DNA of 64,000 nt from Arachnopeziza araneosa (GCA_003988855.1 QYAI01000010.1:124001-188000); one strand, 5' to 3'; shown: positions 36,359 through 49,051, counted from the first letter of the stretch. Numbers and translations are program-made. The notes: generated by a model not told the origin, from the letters alone.

Positions 36359-37479
36359 CTAAGCAACAATTGTCCCATTAACAACTACCGGTGGCCAAAC
36401 CGCAATCGCTCTTCCCCTCCAACCCTCCACCGCAAGCTTCTCCAACGTCTCCCTCTCTGCAGCCATCATCCCCTCCAACGCAACACCGACTGTCGTCCTC
36501 TCAGGAAGCCCATGAGCAGCCTTTCTCACGCCTGCCGTCTTCCCATACAAATAAACCCAAATCCAACCCCACTTCACCTCAACCTCTGTATCTTTAGGTA
36601 AATTGGCCCATCCGCCGCCAGGCGCAACGCTCTTCTCCCCAAGCCCATAGATCCACAAGCAATCCTGCGCAGCTGTCCCCGCCGCAAAATTGCTCATCCC
36701 ATATTGGTCTCCAAAATGATCCATAATTTCCTGGGGTTGGGACGGGATCTCAGAGACTAAGTAGTAGTAGTATCCTGATTGCTGGCCGGCGGTCGCTTTA
36801 CTTGAATCGCCCAGGCCGGGATTTCGGGGTGCAGCATCGCCAAAACAGAGGGAGAGACCGCATGTAAAGACCGCAGTACAAACTTGTTGGCCTGGAGAGA
36901 GCTCACTGACATTGACGGGAATTCCAGCGCCAGTAACGCGTGCGTACCGCCAGTATCGGGTAACGTTGCGATCTATCATCAAGCGCTGTAAGGCGGAATT
37001 GTGGGACTGCCGTACCGCAGGGAATTCCTCCTTTGGGCATGGCGTATCTGACATGGGGATTGCGAAGGTGGTGCGTGTGGCTGGGATGATGTGCTTGTTA
37101 GATACAGAGGCGATGTGTGTTCCGAGAGGAGTGGGCAAGATGTGGTATTCTGAGGTGGGAGGTGGCGGAGACTGAGGAGATTGAGGTGGTTGGGTTACTT
37201 GGACTGGTTGAGGTGGCCGGAGGGGAGGGGATGGTTGTATTGGCGAGACTGGTGGAGATGGCGGAGATGGTGAAGGTGGTTGAAATGGCTGTTGATGAGT
37301 ATAAGGTTGCTGCGTTGGACGAGGATACTGCTGCTGGCATTGAGGAGACTGTTCCGGCGGGGGATATACATATTGCTGCTGCGAAGGAGACTCGTCGCGC
37401 AGCGGATACTGCTGAGGTTGTTGGTGTGAGGGAGTGTGTGAAGGAGGATACTGGTGTTGTTGAGCACCGTAGATTTGCA

Positions 37480-37605
37480 GTTCTTGGGGAGGGTATTGCT
37501 GCGGAGGAGGTTGCCCATAGTCTTGCTGCGGTGGATATTGACCTTGCTGTGCCGGATAGCCTTACGGTGCAGCGCTGTAGGGCTGCTGTTGCGGATGATA
37601 CTGTT
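37480..37605 (-). repeat. Diverged copy of the annexin N-terminal coding segment
   Basis: By eye about 85% identical over roughly 100 bp to plus-strand 1016-1115 in the annexin gene, in the same orientation. The match includes shared 16-19 bp exact blocks such as GGTGGATATTGACCTTGCTG. This is too similar for two independently evolved P/Q-rich regions. Confidence 0.8.
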
Positions 37606-37627
37606 GTTGTTGTTGTTGTTGTTGTTG
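37601..37627 (-). repeat. (CAA)8 microsatellite encoding poly-Gln
   Basis: On the plus strand CTG followed by eight TTG units; on the coding strand it encodes nine glutamines (eight CAA and one CAG) near residues 20-28 of the broken P/Q-rich gene. Confidence 0.9.
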
Positions 37628-37684
37628 ATTAGGAACTTCCTGCATAGGAATTGCCTTCCTTTGGATTTGACTACCTGTACCCAT

Positions 37685-38677
37685 GGTTCTTGCAATTCTT
37701 GTGATCCTTTAGACACGAGACTTTTTTCAAATAGGACCATCAAAAAGTGCTCGCACAAGCTTTAAGGCTGAGGGTGCACTGGGGCTGATTTGCAGCTAAC
37801 GAAGCGGCAACGGGGGGCCATTTGTGGGGTTCTAGAACTCGCTCGGTAGGGATGGGATTGGTACAGTTCTGCCTCCTTTCAGAACCGAATCTCGCTTCCG
37901 TGGTAGCTTTGACGTGCCGCATGGAAAGTCTTGCTGTTTTCAATAAAAGCATCAAGGGTTGCAGGATGGCTCACAATGAGTCTACAGCCTCGAGACTGAA
38001 AATCTTGAAGTCGAACATGCGTATTCTTGATAGTCTTTGAAGTTGTAACAGCAGAAATCTGAGAATATAGAAAGGAAACATGGGCGACAAATAAGAAGAA
38101 AGTGTGGATCAGCGATTAACAGTTGTCAACAGAAGAATGAGAAGGATAGAGAGATATAACGGCAAGGCACTAGGGAGGGACGCGTGACACAACCACAACA
38201 GCCGAGAAAAAACAATAAAGAATAATAGGATCAGTATCAGTAGATACCGGAAAGCTGCATATCTACAAGGGATGTAAACAATGTATCAGGCAAGCCGAGA
38301 AGCCTCTGATATCCAAAAATGGCTTAGAGAAAGAGACCTTGTTGCTTCTCGAATCCCAGGCTGTAACGTAGGAGCCAAATTGAACAAACCAAACAAGTCA
38401 AACTAAATTGATATTTAATATTTAATCGCGCAACAGAAAGTTGTGAAGAACCATTGATAATGTAAAACGTGAGGAAGAAACGAGAAGAGAAGAGAGTGGG
38501 ATGTGACCCAAGTTTCGTGCAACTTCCAGCCTTGTCAACAAGGCTACGACGAAAAGACCTCGGTTTCGGGATCTCACCACAACTTCCCCGCAAGACCGCC
38601 ATCCGCTGCTCTACATCCCTTCCCATGACTTCTTTCTACTCCCAATCACGCTTCCTAATCTTGTCAATCTTTCCGCC
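37685..38677. promoter_or_regulatory. Divergent upstream region of the P/Q-rich gene and the dehydrogenase
   Basis: About 1 kb between head-to-head genes. No coding frame of note; it contains both promoters by position. Confidence 0.4.
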
Positions 38678-39735
38678 ATGGCTCAACGAGTAGCGCAGAT
38701 TGCTGGGCACCTCAATTATCCACAAGGTCTGCTCGCTGGCCAGGTAGCTATCGTTACCGGTTCGGGCCAAGGAATTGGTGCAGAAACAGCACGTCTTTTC
38801 GCAAATGAAGGAGCCAGAGTGGTAGTATCAGATATAGATGCCGGTGGGACCCATCCATGCTCCTGATAGGTAGAGCACTGATCATGAACAGCGAAAGCGG
38901 AGCAGATATCCGCTGACATCAATAACTCTGGCGGAAAAGCTATCGCGGTTCCTGGGGATATGCTCGATGCAGGATATCTGAAGACACTTGTTGAGAGAGC
39001 TGCTGAGTTTGGGAATGGAAAGATTCACATCATTGTCAATAATGCCGGGTAGATGCTGCCAAACCAACCGTCTCTGATTGTAGCCTGACTTCAGATTAGA
39101 TATACTTGGGATGGTGTGATACACAAGGTAGGACAATCTGCATATCATTGATATTCGAACAATGGCAGCTGCACGATACCTAGTAAATGTTAGATCCTGA
39201 CCAATCATACTGACTGCAGCAGATGACCGACAAACAGTGGGAAAACATTCTCGCGCTCCATAACACGGCTCCCTTCAAACTCGTTCGAGAAGCCGCCCCT
39301 TATTTTCGTGTCACAGACGGTGAATCCCGCTGCATAATCAACATATCATCCACATCAGGTGTTCATGGCAATGCTGGACAAGCCAATTATGGCCTTGCGA
39401 AAGCTGGTGTCAACGGCCTTACAAAAGTGATTGCCAAAGAATGGGGTCCCAAGTTTGGAGTTAGATGCAACTCGGTCGCTTTCGGTCATATCCTCACGCG
39501 CCTTACAGCAGCAAAGGAAGATGGTGCATTTGTGACCACGCCTGATGGTGAAAAGGTTGCTTTGGGTATACCGAGTGGTACTGGAAGTAGAAGCAAGGAT
39601 GCACACAATGATATCCCCTTGAGAAGGCCGGGGACGGCAACAGAAGCGGCGAGTACTATTCTGGCTGTGGCGAGTCCGCTGTTTAGTTACGTCACTGGAC
39701 AAGTGATTATGGTAACTGGTGGGAGGAATATGTAG
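38678..39735 (+). CDS. Short-chain dehydrogenase/reductase (FabG-like)
   Basis: NAD(P)-dependent oxidoreductase of the classical SDR family. Exons 38678-38843, 38892-39048, 39100-39127 and 39223-39735 give 287 aa. Exon 3 is a 28-nt microexon encoding YTWDGVIHK, needed to link NNAG to MTDKQW. Features are the cofactor loop TGSGQGIG (27-34), D52 after the second strand, NNAG (105-108), catalytic Asn131, Ser160, Tyr173 and Lys177 (SSTSGVHGNAGQANYGLAK), and a C-terminal VTGQVIMVTGGRNM. The overall pattern matches beta-ketoacyl-ACP reductase-like enzymes, possibly mitochondrial or accessory. The substrate is not deducible. The N-terminal 20 residues precede the Rossmann fold and show no clear targeting signal. 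Confidence 0.93.
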
Positions 39736-41493
39736 AAAATTATTAAGTTTTTTGTGAGAAAATTTGGATTTTTGACTTAGGATGGAAGCAAGATGGGAAG
39801 CGCCAAAAGCGATGCACCTCGTTTATCTACTTGGCACCTGGTATTGAAGTGAGCGAGAGCTCAAATGGTCCGCTATCCAAGTTTAGAAATTCGTAAGCTG
39901 GACCATTAGTTACCCTGCCGAGCAAAAACACCATAAAACTTGTAGCTTGCCAATTTGACAATCATCATTACTTGCTATTCATCTATTGAAATCCAGACTA
40001 GTAGTGCTTGCTTTAGCGCTTTTCGGCATGAAATATAGCTTCCTCTATAAAACATAGTTTGTTGCCCAAATGTGTATCTCAGGGAAATATCCCACACAAC
40101 TTACCAAAATCAAACAATTCAAGTCGGGTATTCTTTTAACTAGATATAAAGTTCCCAGACCTCATCAAATTTGAGACCAAACTTGAAGAAAGTATATATA
40201 TTCTTACTTTCCGAAATTTACAACGAAATGGTTTTCCACTCAGCAACATGACAATAGAGTAAAACCTGACAAACTCAAAAGTATCTTGAGGAACATCTCA
40301 GCTCTTACCTGCAGAGAGCTACAGGAGCAATAACCAAAGAAGGGAATGGCTATCCAAGCGAGAGGTTAATGAAAGGAAGCGCAAGTGTTAGAGTCTTAAG
40401 AGCCCATCTCTCTCAACGTTTCGTCGATTTCAATCCTCGTGTCAACAGTCTCATTCGCACCACATCACCATTCAAATGCCTTTCCATGCAGACAAGCACC
40501 CCTCATGATCTGCCCGGTGTAGATCCTCCTGCCAGGAACCAGCTTCAGATTGTCTTACCAGGTTTGAATCCATATGCAAATCTGAAGCTCTCCTTACACA
40601 ACACATCGATGAGCAACAGCCTTGAAGACACATCAATCTATTCATTGACAAAATGAGGATACTTGAAAAAAGGTCATTCGAAGAACGGTTCCTGCTGTAG
40701 CAAAATGTTCGCGATATCGCTCACTTGATGTGTCTCTGCGAGGAATTGGATGAGAATGACCACAAGAAGGAATAGTACTGGTATTCGACTCTCTGGAGCA
40801 CAACGTCTCGTTCGAAATATAATGCGAAATCGATCAATATCAGATTCATTAGAAAGGCGGCGTACTGATGGTCGTGTCGTTGATAACATTGTTATCCCTA
40901 GTAATTTCCCCCTTTTGTCCTTCTTCCGTATCAAAAAGTTTTGGGTAGCTCAGTCTCATCAAAAAAGCTTTCGAATCATCTGCGATTAGAGCTGCGACCT
41001 CTACATGGAATACAGCTTGTTTGTCATATCTGTATTTACTCATCAGCCGCAAAGAATTCTGGACAAATTAAGTATGCTAAGCTAGATATTACCCTTCGAG
41101 CCTATCTGTCTAGCAGCTAACAGTACCGTTAAAGGATATTAGTATCTCGTCCATGTTTCAGCCCCGCTTTGAGCCTCAAAATTCTAGATAAGATCCTCAA
41201 GTAGTAACGAAAAATGTAATAGCTAGAATTCATGGCTACAGAAGTCATCTTTGATGATTTGAGAACATATTGTGTTGATTCTCAAACCGAAAATGAGTGC
41301 TGGCAGTAAAGAAACTCAACACAAAAGTACTTCATATCAGGACAGGAATGAAAGAGGAAATTAAGAATTTGCTGGCTCAAAGATGTGCAGGAACAACAGT
41401 GCCACGGGCACAACTAAATTTTCTGCCTATAATCTCTACAACAGAAGAAGTAGCTAGTGAAAGAAGCTAGCTCTCGCTATATATATTGTTGTT
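39736..41493. other. AT-rich intergenic stretch
   Basis: About 1.8 kb, stop-rich in all frames. No gene or repeat supported. Its right end abuts the LTR candidate. Confidence 0.45.
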
Positions 41494-41710
41494 GTTAGAT
41501 CAGTGGTTTACTATTGTCAACAATTAAGGAACAATAGTAGCTCGCTAAACCTCGCTTAATATAATAGGGGCACTATTGTCCTTGGTATTCTCCTCACTGA
41601 AATTGACTTTCCGACAGATTAGTTCGTGATTTCTAGCGACTATAGATAAGAATATCTATATATACTCTTTTTGAATCCAATTCTCTCTTCCTTACCAAAC
41701 AATTCTAACA
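41494..41710 (+). mobile_element. Possible solo or 5' LTR (217 bp)
   Basis: The segment begins TGTTAGATC and ends TTCTAACA, so it has perfect 7-bp terminal inverted repeats TGTTAGA/TCTAACA of the TG...CA type. It contains a TATA-rich block (about 41650-41668) followed by a pyrimidine-rich stretch, as in fungal Copia LTRs. The flanking five bases differ (GTTGT and TTGCA), so there is no target-site duplication for a solo LTR. No clear primer-binding site, protease, integrase or RT follows. The call rests on the ends and layout only. Confidence 0.35.
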
Positions 41711-44488
41711 TTGCAAGTCCGCACGACTCTGGCCAACCCAGCAGCTTCTTCTGCCACACCACACCTTCTTCTCACCACTAACTCCACCATCAAAATGGCA
41801 ACTAAGTCAATACAAAGACAACACTCAGCTCCGATTTACCTCCCACCCGAGTTTCAACACTTGGTACACTGTTTGCCCATTGGCACAATATGGCCAATCG
41901 AACTTACTTACGCCAACTATAAGGAGCACTTTCTCAATTGGGAAAACATTCAACTGAGACCAAAGACCTTGGGGCTTCGCAAAATTGAGAGTGCGACATT
42001 GTTGCCCTTCGCAGGAAGAGGATACCTATCTTTGATCGCATTTTCGATCTTGCTTTACAAGAAGACTCTACAGAAGCCGCAAAAAGTCAACCGGCAAACA
42101 GACTCTAATATGCCTTAGCAAACAGCTAGAGCTCAAGCTAATGAACGACCCCAATTGAGTATCCTTGGCCCGGCAAACATCAAGAGACGACCAGAGACGG
42201 TCATTGCATTGACAGCAATGTCAGTCTTGGTCGATCTAGATCATCTAGAGCGGGACCGGAGAGCGGGTAACTTTATCTCGTATGTGAATGTGGCTACTCT
42301 AAAGGAGCTGCCAAATCAATTAGAAGTGGTGCCCAAAAGCTGCTATCAAAATTTCTCTCTGCTGTCAAAGTCGTTTACTGTTGTCAACTTCCATCACTAC
42401 TATCGACTTTCCTCGCCACCATCGACCTCTTTTGTTGCACCTACATCATTTATTGCCGTCAATATCTCCAACTGTCGTCATATCTCAATGTAACATCTTT
42501 CTTCTCTGCAAACTACCTCTTTACAGCATTCAACAAAATCTGTGGGAGGCCTACAGCTAACCAAAACACTATTCAAATTACTCCTGTCTTACCTGAGACA
42601 GGACACAATTCATAGAAGAAACAGAGAGACAGCTCTAGATATTGCTAGAGCCAAACACATAGCTAATTGAAAACCACTGATCGCGATGGCCAAACCTGGG
42701 AAAGCAAGAGAGGGGGATAACCTTCTCAAAATACAAACCCGCAGGATGACACCCACCGAACCGAGCAAGCTCCCAGAATTTTATCGGTGGTTGCGCCTTT
42801 TGCATCAAATCTAGTGAATATGAAAACAATGTTTTTACCAGAGTTTCCCTTTACTTTTCGTATTATGCACCGTGCGAATGATGTCCCAGATAACACCCGA
42901 CCAAGTATATGTTGAGTTCAAATATATTTGTTGTACAAGCTGCAAGGGGATTTGAAAGAGCAAGAGAAACTCGTTGCTAAGATCAAGGACGTAGAGAGTA
43001 TGATTTTTGACACTATTAGTCAAAGAACCCTATACACATTCACTACGGGGACTGGAAAACGATCGGCAATTTCTTTCAAGTAAGAGATCTACAAAAATGT
43101 TAGCTGAATCCCTTCTAACCGATCTTTACGGCTTACTTCATTCAGAATAAAACAGTCGAGAGCGTCGACTTTCTCCTATTGTCATTTTCCCCACTAGCGT
43201 TAGTCTTAGTGCAATGAATCTTTCGGACTGATACGATTGATTTCGTTCTTTGAAGTCCCAGGAAGTAAGTCTTTCACAACTCTTAATTACTAAGCATGAG
43301 AGTACTAAGTTGCATTGCATTTCTCGCCTTTCTCAAGAAACTTCCGCATTATGGAAGACCCATTCTTCCTTAATCTCCCTCCCTCTTAACCCAAGAGACC
43401 TCAGCAATGTTTCACAAAGACAGAAAATCTAGTTTAACTTTGATTAGAATCAGTTGGGGGATATCATCAAAGCTAATGATGTTATTGAGCGAGACTTGCG
43501 GATTTTGGGAATTGGATTCTTTTTCTTTCTTTTGTAGGTAGTCAAACAACGCGCAATGAAATCTTTACCCTAGACAGGGAACCTTTGACTCTGGTAAGAG
43601 CTCATCATCTGACTGTGGCCTTCTTCGCCACCTTGATTGTTTTATGGTCGATCTACTCTGCTGCTTTCAACAGCCATGCGGCAGAGAAGAAAATATTAAT
43701 GATTATACTATCTGTACTGAAGTCTCGTCAATTACAAGACAATACATTTACATGAATTGTTCTTGTGTTTGATATCTTGCATGATATTATCCATACCCTG
43801 GATAGTACCTGACTAAGGAGATACTCCGCTCTAGTGCCATTGTTGTACAAAGTTCGAGCGGGGTTCGGCCCTATCAACACTTGATCTTCATACAAAGTCA
43901 AGTCTGATGATCGTTCAGAGTCTTATTATGATTCAATTTCCATGCAATTTGGAAGTCATATGCTTATTCGGATTCGGAGTTATTGACAAATTCCGGTAGT
44001 TAGGAACCAAATAGGGCTAAAACACAAAGTTTGGATATTATGAATCTTCATGCGTATAAACCCACTGTGAAGATCTCAAGTGGATTTGCTTTAATTATTT
44101 ACTTACCTAATCTAAAATCAGCAGTAAAATTCACAGCATAATTTGAAATACTGAAGTTTAAGTCGTAAAAGTACTCGTCGTCGAGATTATCGTGCCCATG
44201 AGACAGACTTTTTCAAGTTTCCACTGCCCAAACTCTAGAACTAGAAAATTTTGCAACTAGTGAATGCTTGCTGTTGCAAAAAGTATTTAAGATGCTGATT
44301 TCGAGTTTGTATTTGAAGTCGACTCCTTCCACCTCTAGAACTCAACCTTTTTCTCAATTTCACCCTCTTTCTTTAAGACAACCCCACGCCGTCATAGAGT
44401 TGACTACTTTTGGATGATCAGAGAATCCTCTGAACCGTATTCTTTCTAAGTTCCAATAACTTTGAACTTTGAACTTTGAACTTTCAAC
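41711..44488. other. Gene-free region downstream of the LTR candidate
   Basis: About 2.8 kb. Two frames (41711-42118 and 42155-42493) follow the LTR candidate directly and could be remnants of a retroelement Gag region (for example THAN-like LTYANYKEHFLNWE), but I cannot support this. The segment just before 44489 is CT-rich, with a triplicated TTTGAACTTTGAACTTTGAAC motif near 44459-44483, probably the leader of the next gene. Confidence 0.35.
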
Positions 44489-45870
44489 ATGGCTCTTGTA
44501 CTCTATCACCTTTTTCTCCTCTTCACCCTCATGTTCACCTGTAGCAGTCTTTCACTCCATCAACTCGACCATCAATCAAATTGGACTTCCTTAGGTTGCT
44601 ACACAGATAATGTTTCTGGTCGTGCTCTTTCTATCGGTCTCCAAGTGGCTGGAGGAACAAACGCCATGACCAACGCCCTCTGTCAAACCACTTGTCTTGC
44701 CGCTGGCTATACTTTAGCAGGAACGGAGTATGCGGGAGAATGTTGTATGCTGCCCCATTCCGAATTTTAGCTCGAGTAGAGTGAAAATGTTTACGCTGAT
44801 GTTTGGTTCCAGGGTGCGGTAATAGTGTTATCAATGGAGGCGGCCCAGCACCTGATGGTAACACTGGCTGCAATATGGCATGCAAGGGCGATGCTAGCGA
44901 GATGTGTGGAGGTCCCAATCGTTTGGATCTGTGGCAGTATGGATCAGGTACGACGGCAAGTAGTTCAGTTCCTGTCCTACAACCATCATCAACTATTGCT
45001 CTACCTCCATCAACTGTAACTGCATCACCACCCTCAACTAGTACACCATTATCCGGTAAGCGAGGCCTGGTCTACAACAACAACAATCCCGGAGCTAATG
45101 CTCAATATGCAAATTTGTTTGCAAATTATAACAAGATCAGCTGGGGTTATGATTATGGGTATTTGCCATTGGGATTGGATTCTGCATGGGAATTGTAAGT
45201 TATCCTCTACGACAATAAAACTTTCCTTTTCTTGTATCGATTAACTTACGCGCACCCCAGCGTACCTCAACTTTGGGGCCTCCCAATCAACCCACAGCCC
45301 TCGTGGACAGCTGCTGTAGAACTCCCAGGCTTGAAAAGCATCCTCGGATTCAACGAACCCGATCTGACTTATCCCGGCTCCGCAAATATTCTACCCAACC
45401 TCGCCGCTGCCGGTTACCAGTCATTCATGCAGCCCTTCTCTCCTCAAATTAAGATAGGAATACCTAATATCCTATGGAATAATTATGCTGGTTCTTCTTC
45501 CGGAGGTTCTTACAACTCCCGCGTCTGGACCGAATACTTCATTGGAAATTGTACTGGATGTCATTTTGACTTTGCTGCAATTCATTACTATCAGGACTGC
45601 TTCCCTGCTGATGGCCAGAGCGGTTCAGCTTGGTTCCAGAGTAATGTAACAGATGCATTCAACACTTTGAAGTTACCCATCTGGATTACCGAATTCATGT
45701 GCTACGGTTCTGAGGCACAACAGATCTCATTCTTGCAAGAAGTGCTCCCGTGGTTGGATTCCCAGAGCTTCGTTGAGAAGTACTCGTATTTTGGAGTCTT
45801 CCCAAATTACTTACTAAATTCTGGGGGCACTGGACTTTCTGATCTGGGGATAACGTATGCAACGACGTGA
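44489..45870 (+). CDS. Secreted WSC-domain GH128 endo-beta-1,3-glucanase
   Basis: Exons 44489-44744, 44813-45194 and 45261-45870 (introns 68 and 66 bp) give 415 aa. A signal peptide (ALVLYHLFLLFTLMFTCSS) is followed by a WSC domain (about 32-125) with eight cysteines, a carbohydrate-binding cell-wall module. A Ser/Thr/Pro linker then leads to a glycoside hydrolase family 128 (Asl1-like) catalytic domain from KRGLVYNNN. Likely catalytic residues are the acid/base Glu245 in LGFNEPD and the nucleophile Glu357 in WITEFMCYG. It probably remodels or degrades beta-1,3-glucan in its own or another fungal wall. No GPI signal is visible at the C-terminus (SDLGITYATT). Confidence 0.93.
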
Positions 45871-48800
45871 AGATTTGAGGCAGTTGCAATCATGAGTCTA
45901 GGCTGCGAGATTGTGTGAAGATTCAGAGTGACAATGGTGATTTTTTCGTTTTGGCCTTCATTTTGGGTTGGGTTTTTGGGATTTTTTTAGTTTACCTATA
46001 CTTTAGTTATGTCGCTTAGTTAGGACTTGAGGACTTATCTTCAGATGATGCCTTATCTTGAGCATTGAGTCATAGCAAATAGCGTAAATCACTTCTCCAT
46101 CTCATGTACATCTTTGATCGCGGTGATACAAACTTTTACTGGAGTTGCAAAAGGTGCACTTTTCAAGAAAAGACTACAGTGATAAACAGTTACAAACAAC
46201 GTACGAATTACTTTTTGTATGCAGCACAAGGTTTTTCAAAACCTATCTCCTCTGCCAGTGCTGGCAGATTTTCATCCACGAAATAACCGAGATGCACTTG
46301 TTTCGATTTTAGGCCATTTAAATCAAATTGAAACACGAACAGTTTAAATTTATATCCGGTTGTGACATTACCAGGCCATTTTATTGGAAAAGAATGAGTT
46401 CCGATTTTTTCTAGGTGTTGTAGACCTGCAAGTGATAATTGTATGGAAGATGAGAAGTTTCTATTTTGCGAGATGTTTGATAACTTTACTAAGCCTCTAG
46501 AACAACTGTCTTTTGTTAGATTCTGTAGCTTCTTGAATGTTAAACTTGGTTATCCAAGTAGGTCTCTTAAATCAGTTCCGAAGAATTATCGAAAGTTTGG
46601 AATTACTGTAACATGATAAAACCACAAAATATTTTCGTTATTTCTAGAAGATGCGGCATTGACTGTTATAAAAGAAGACCACGGTATTTCAGAGAAGTGA
46701 TCCAAGGAGTCAGACTCATATTCTTGACGGATGACGAAAGAGTGTGGCATTGCGGAGAATAGTGTTTATTTAGGTTCGTTAACAAGAAGTACAACTTAAC
46801 GGTTTGCGCTTGAAATCTTTTTGGGCTCTCACGTCCGCAAGTATCATTGAGTGTGTAAAGCGCCCTGGATTGTCAATAATACTCTGAATCATAAGGGTTA
46901 CTATCATAATCCCCGCATAATCTGCGGAAACTTCTAGTGAGATAAGTAAGCCGCGCAAGATTCTCGCACAAAGTAAGTTTTATTAGCCACCTGGGTAATG
47001 ATGAACTGTTCATCAAAAACGTAGTAAACTGTTACAAGCTCCGCAAATCTTTCTCTGCTTAGTTGTGGTGCCTACTAGTGTCTTGGACAAAACTGGTGTA
47101 CTCAAATTTTTGCTCCTTCCTTTCCGCAGGCGTTTCAGCACGATGATTCACAATACTCGCCACCCTCCTTGATGATTATTTAGACTTGGGCGCTCAGGTT
47201 TCCTAAGCTGCTCAAGCACTGGCCAAGTTCAAAAAGGCAGAATGCAATCTCGTCAGGTTGTCCGATCGCTCTTGGTGCCGCTTCTGACCCAGGAGACCGG
47301 TCCTACTTCTTATCTGGATCATATAAACCTTAGAATTGTACGTGTTATGACGTGCCTCTCATTGGCGTTCTAGTGAGTCTCTGTCTCCGCACACTTTTCG
47401 ACTATAACTGAGCAAAAACAGAGGAATAGCAGCGGACCAGTAGCTGCGACATTACAAAGTCCGAACAGCGCAGAATTATCTTTTGAACAAGAAGCTTGCC
47501 GACCTCCTAAGTAAAGTTATACAGCGGATCTGTAGCAGAGAAGCATTATAGGTTTAAGGCGGATACCTAATTACCACCGAAGACGACCAAACAAGAAGAC
47601 AGCCTATTCAAATCAAAAAGAAGGCCGTTCAATCTACTAGGGGTGACGGAGCTCTGCTAAGAAGAAGTTCAAAGAGACTTCCAGAAGCAGCCACAAGTAG
47701 AACCATGAATCCAATAAAACTATCTCGAATGGTCTCCGAGGACACAAGCTATACTCCAACCTCCTCTCTCACTACAACTATCCATTACGAGAGAACTATA
47801 ATACCCAATACAAGCAAGTCGGAAGGATCCTGGAAACTCTTTTTCGTCTTGAGAAGATAATCAGTGTCCGCATTCATGGCAAATAAGGACACCCCTAAGA
47901 AACCCTGGCCATTCTGTCAACTAGACAACCATTGATTTCCAGTACTCTCTAGGTCATTATCTTTGTGACTAAGTCGCTTCAGTTTAACTGTTCATTCATT
48001 CAACCTTAATTATATGTTTAGATGAATTTGAAACGGCAGTCAATGCTAAAGTTTATAAAAAAAAAATGCGAAAGAGTTCCCTTTCCTTAACTAAGAGCCT
48101 TTTCATATACTAACATATTTTGAATAGGATAAATTGCGACACGAAAAAACAAGATAGATGTCTTCCAACAAACATAGTCCAGTACTATAGTTACAGAGTT
48201 GGATCAAATCCAGCTTTAACTCCTCTGCTTGACCCTTCGCCTATTTTTCCTCTTTCGTCGAAGCTCGTCAATAAAGAGCCCAAAAAATGCCACAAATCAA
48301 GACAGTATGTAACAAGGAAACGTTTTTGAACAAGATGTCTTAGCCTTTGTGAAATTTGTGCTTGCGTGTTGCTGTCTATTATCTGGAGGAAATTACCCTT
48401 ACTGAGCAAGGAGGAGGCTGAGGATGTTGAGACTTATGTCAGAGAATAGGAGTCTCGACAAGAAATAGAGTTGCTTGTGTTTTGAAACCCTTCTATGCGA
48501 GGCCCTTGCTATCTGCTATTTCACTTTGCTTTTCTTCTTCTTGACTTGGTTGATTTTGCCATGAAACTTGATGGGTGTTGTTATTTAGGTTTTATATCAT
48601 GCCATTGAACTGCTTGCTATGCTTAAAGAGCCTTTCGAGGCACTTGCCACTCTCTTCAAGTGTGAGCGATGCTTGAAACTCAGCAATTTGAATTTTTACC
48701 GGAACTATTTTATCTCGCCGACAGCTCGGTTCCATGATTGAATTGATTTGGGCGTGACCAGTATTCATTGTTGTGTTGGTGAAAGCTCTCTTGATAGCTA

Positions 48801-49051
48801 GGAGAGCTGTTTCAATTAACGCTTGCTTGCCTAATTGCAGTGAATAGAAAAGGATATTGCTCTTGGGAAGGCATAAAGAATGAGTCTTGCATCACAAATC
48901 AATTGGCCCACTTGGACGTAAGAGGTCTTGATAACGAAGCAGTCCAAGTACAGCGCGACCTTAGCCGAGATATCTCAATCGTGACCTACCTTCCTTCCTA
49001 CTCAACCAAGTTGACATTGAATCTAGGCCAACACCAACGACAATTACAGGC
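45871..49051. other. AT-rich gene desert
   Basis: About 3.2 kb, stop-rich. Near 47880-47935 the plus strand reads PKKPWPFCQLDNH before a stop, faintly like a retroelement Gag zinc knuckle. This is too weak to annotate. A short frame at 48840-49061 overlaps the start of the next gene in another frame. Confidence 0.4.

Larger units (their letters stand above)
36359..37684 (-). pseudogene. P/Q-rich orphan gene carrying an annexin-derived N-terminal segment and an in-frame stop
   Basis: From ATG at 37684 one continuous frame of 442 codons runs to 36359, interrupted only at codon 41 by TAA (37564-37562). The stretch around the stop (QQQPYSAAP, stop, GYPAQQGQYPPQQDYG) closely mirrors the annexin segment QQQPYGAPPQGYPPQQGQYP; the stop replaces Gln, a CAA-to-TAA change. 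A (CAA)8 tract encodes nine Gln. The Pro/Gln region gives way to a C-terminal part of ~230 residues (RQSHNSALQRLMIDRNVTRY, PGGGWANLPK, VAVWPP-like end) that I do not recognise. A GTAAGG donor overlaps the stop, but the only nearby acceptor would shift frame. It may be a pseudogene, or the working start may lie downstream (for example the Met of MSDTPCPKEEF). Confidence 0.6.

Noticed and set aside
37520..37566. A 40-bp intron (GTAAGG donor at the TAA, CAG acceptor) that would splice out the stop in the P/Q-rich gene
   Set aside because: 40 is not a multiple of three: it would switch to a frame that soon stops and never reaches the conserved C-terminal part. It is also shorter than the other introns here.
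37117..37758. Frames of 171 aa (+) and 187 aa (-) overlapping the broken P/Q-rich gene
   Set aside because: They are shadows of the Pro/Gln codon repeats; only the remaining minus-strand frame gives annexin-like residues and continues into the C-terminal domain.
47880..47935. PKKPWPFCQLDNH as a retroelement Gag zinc knuckle
   Set aside because: Only one Cys and one His of the CCHC pattern, with a stop immediately after; no neighbouring protease, integrase or RT similarity.
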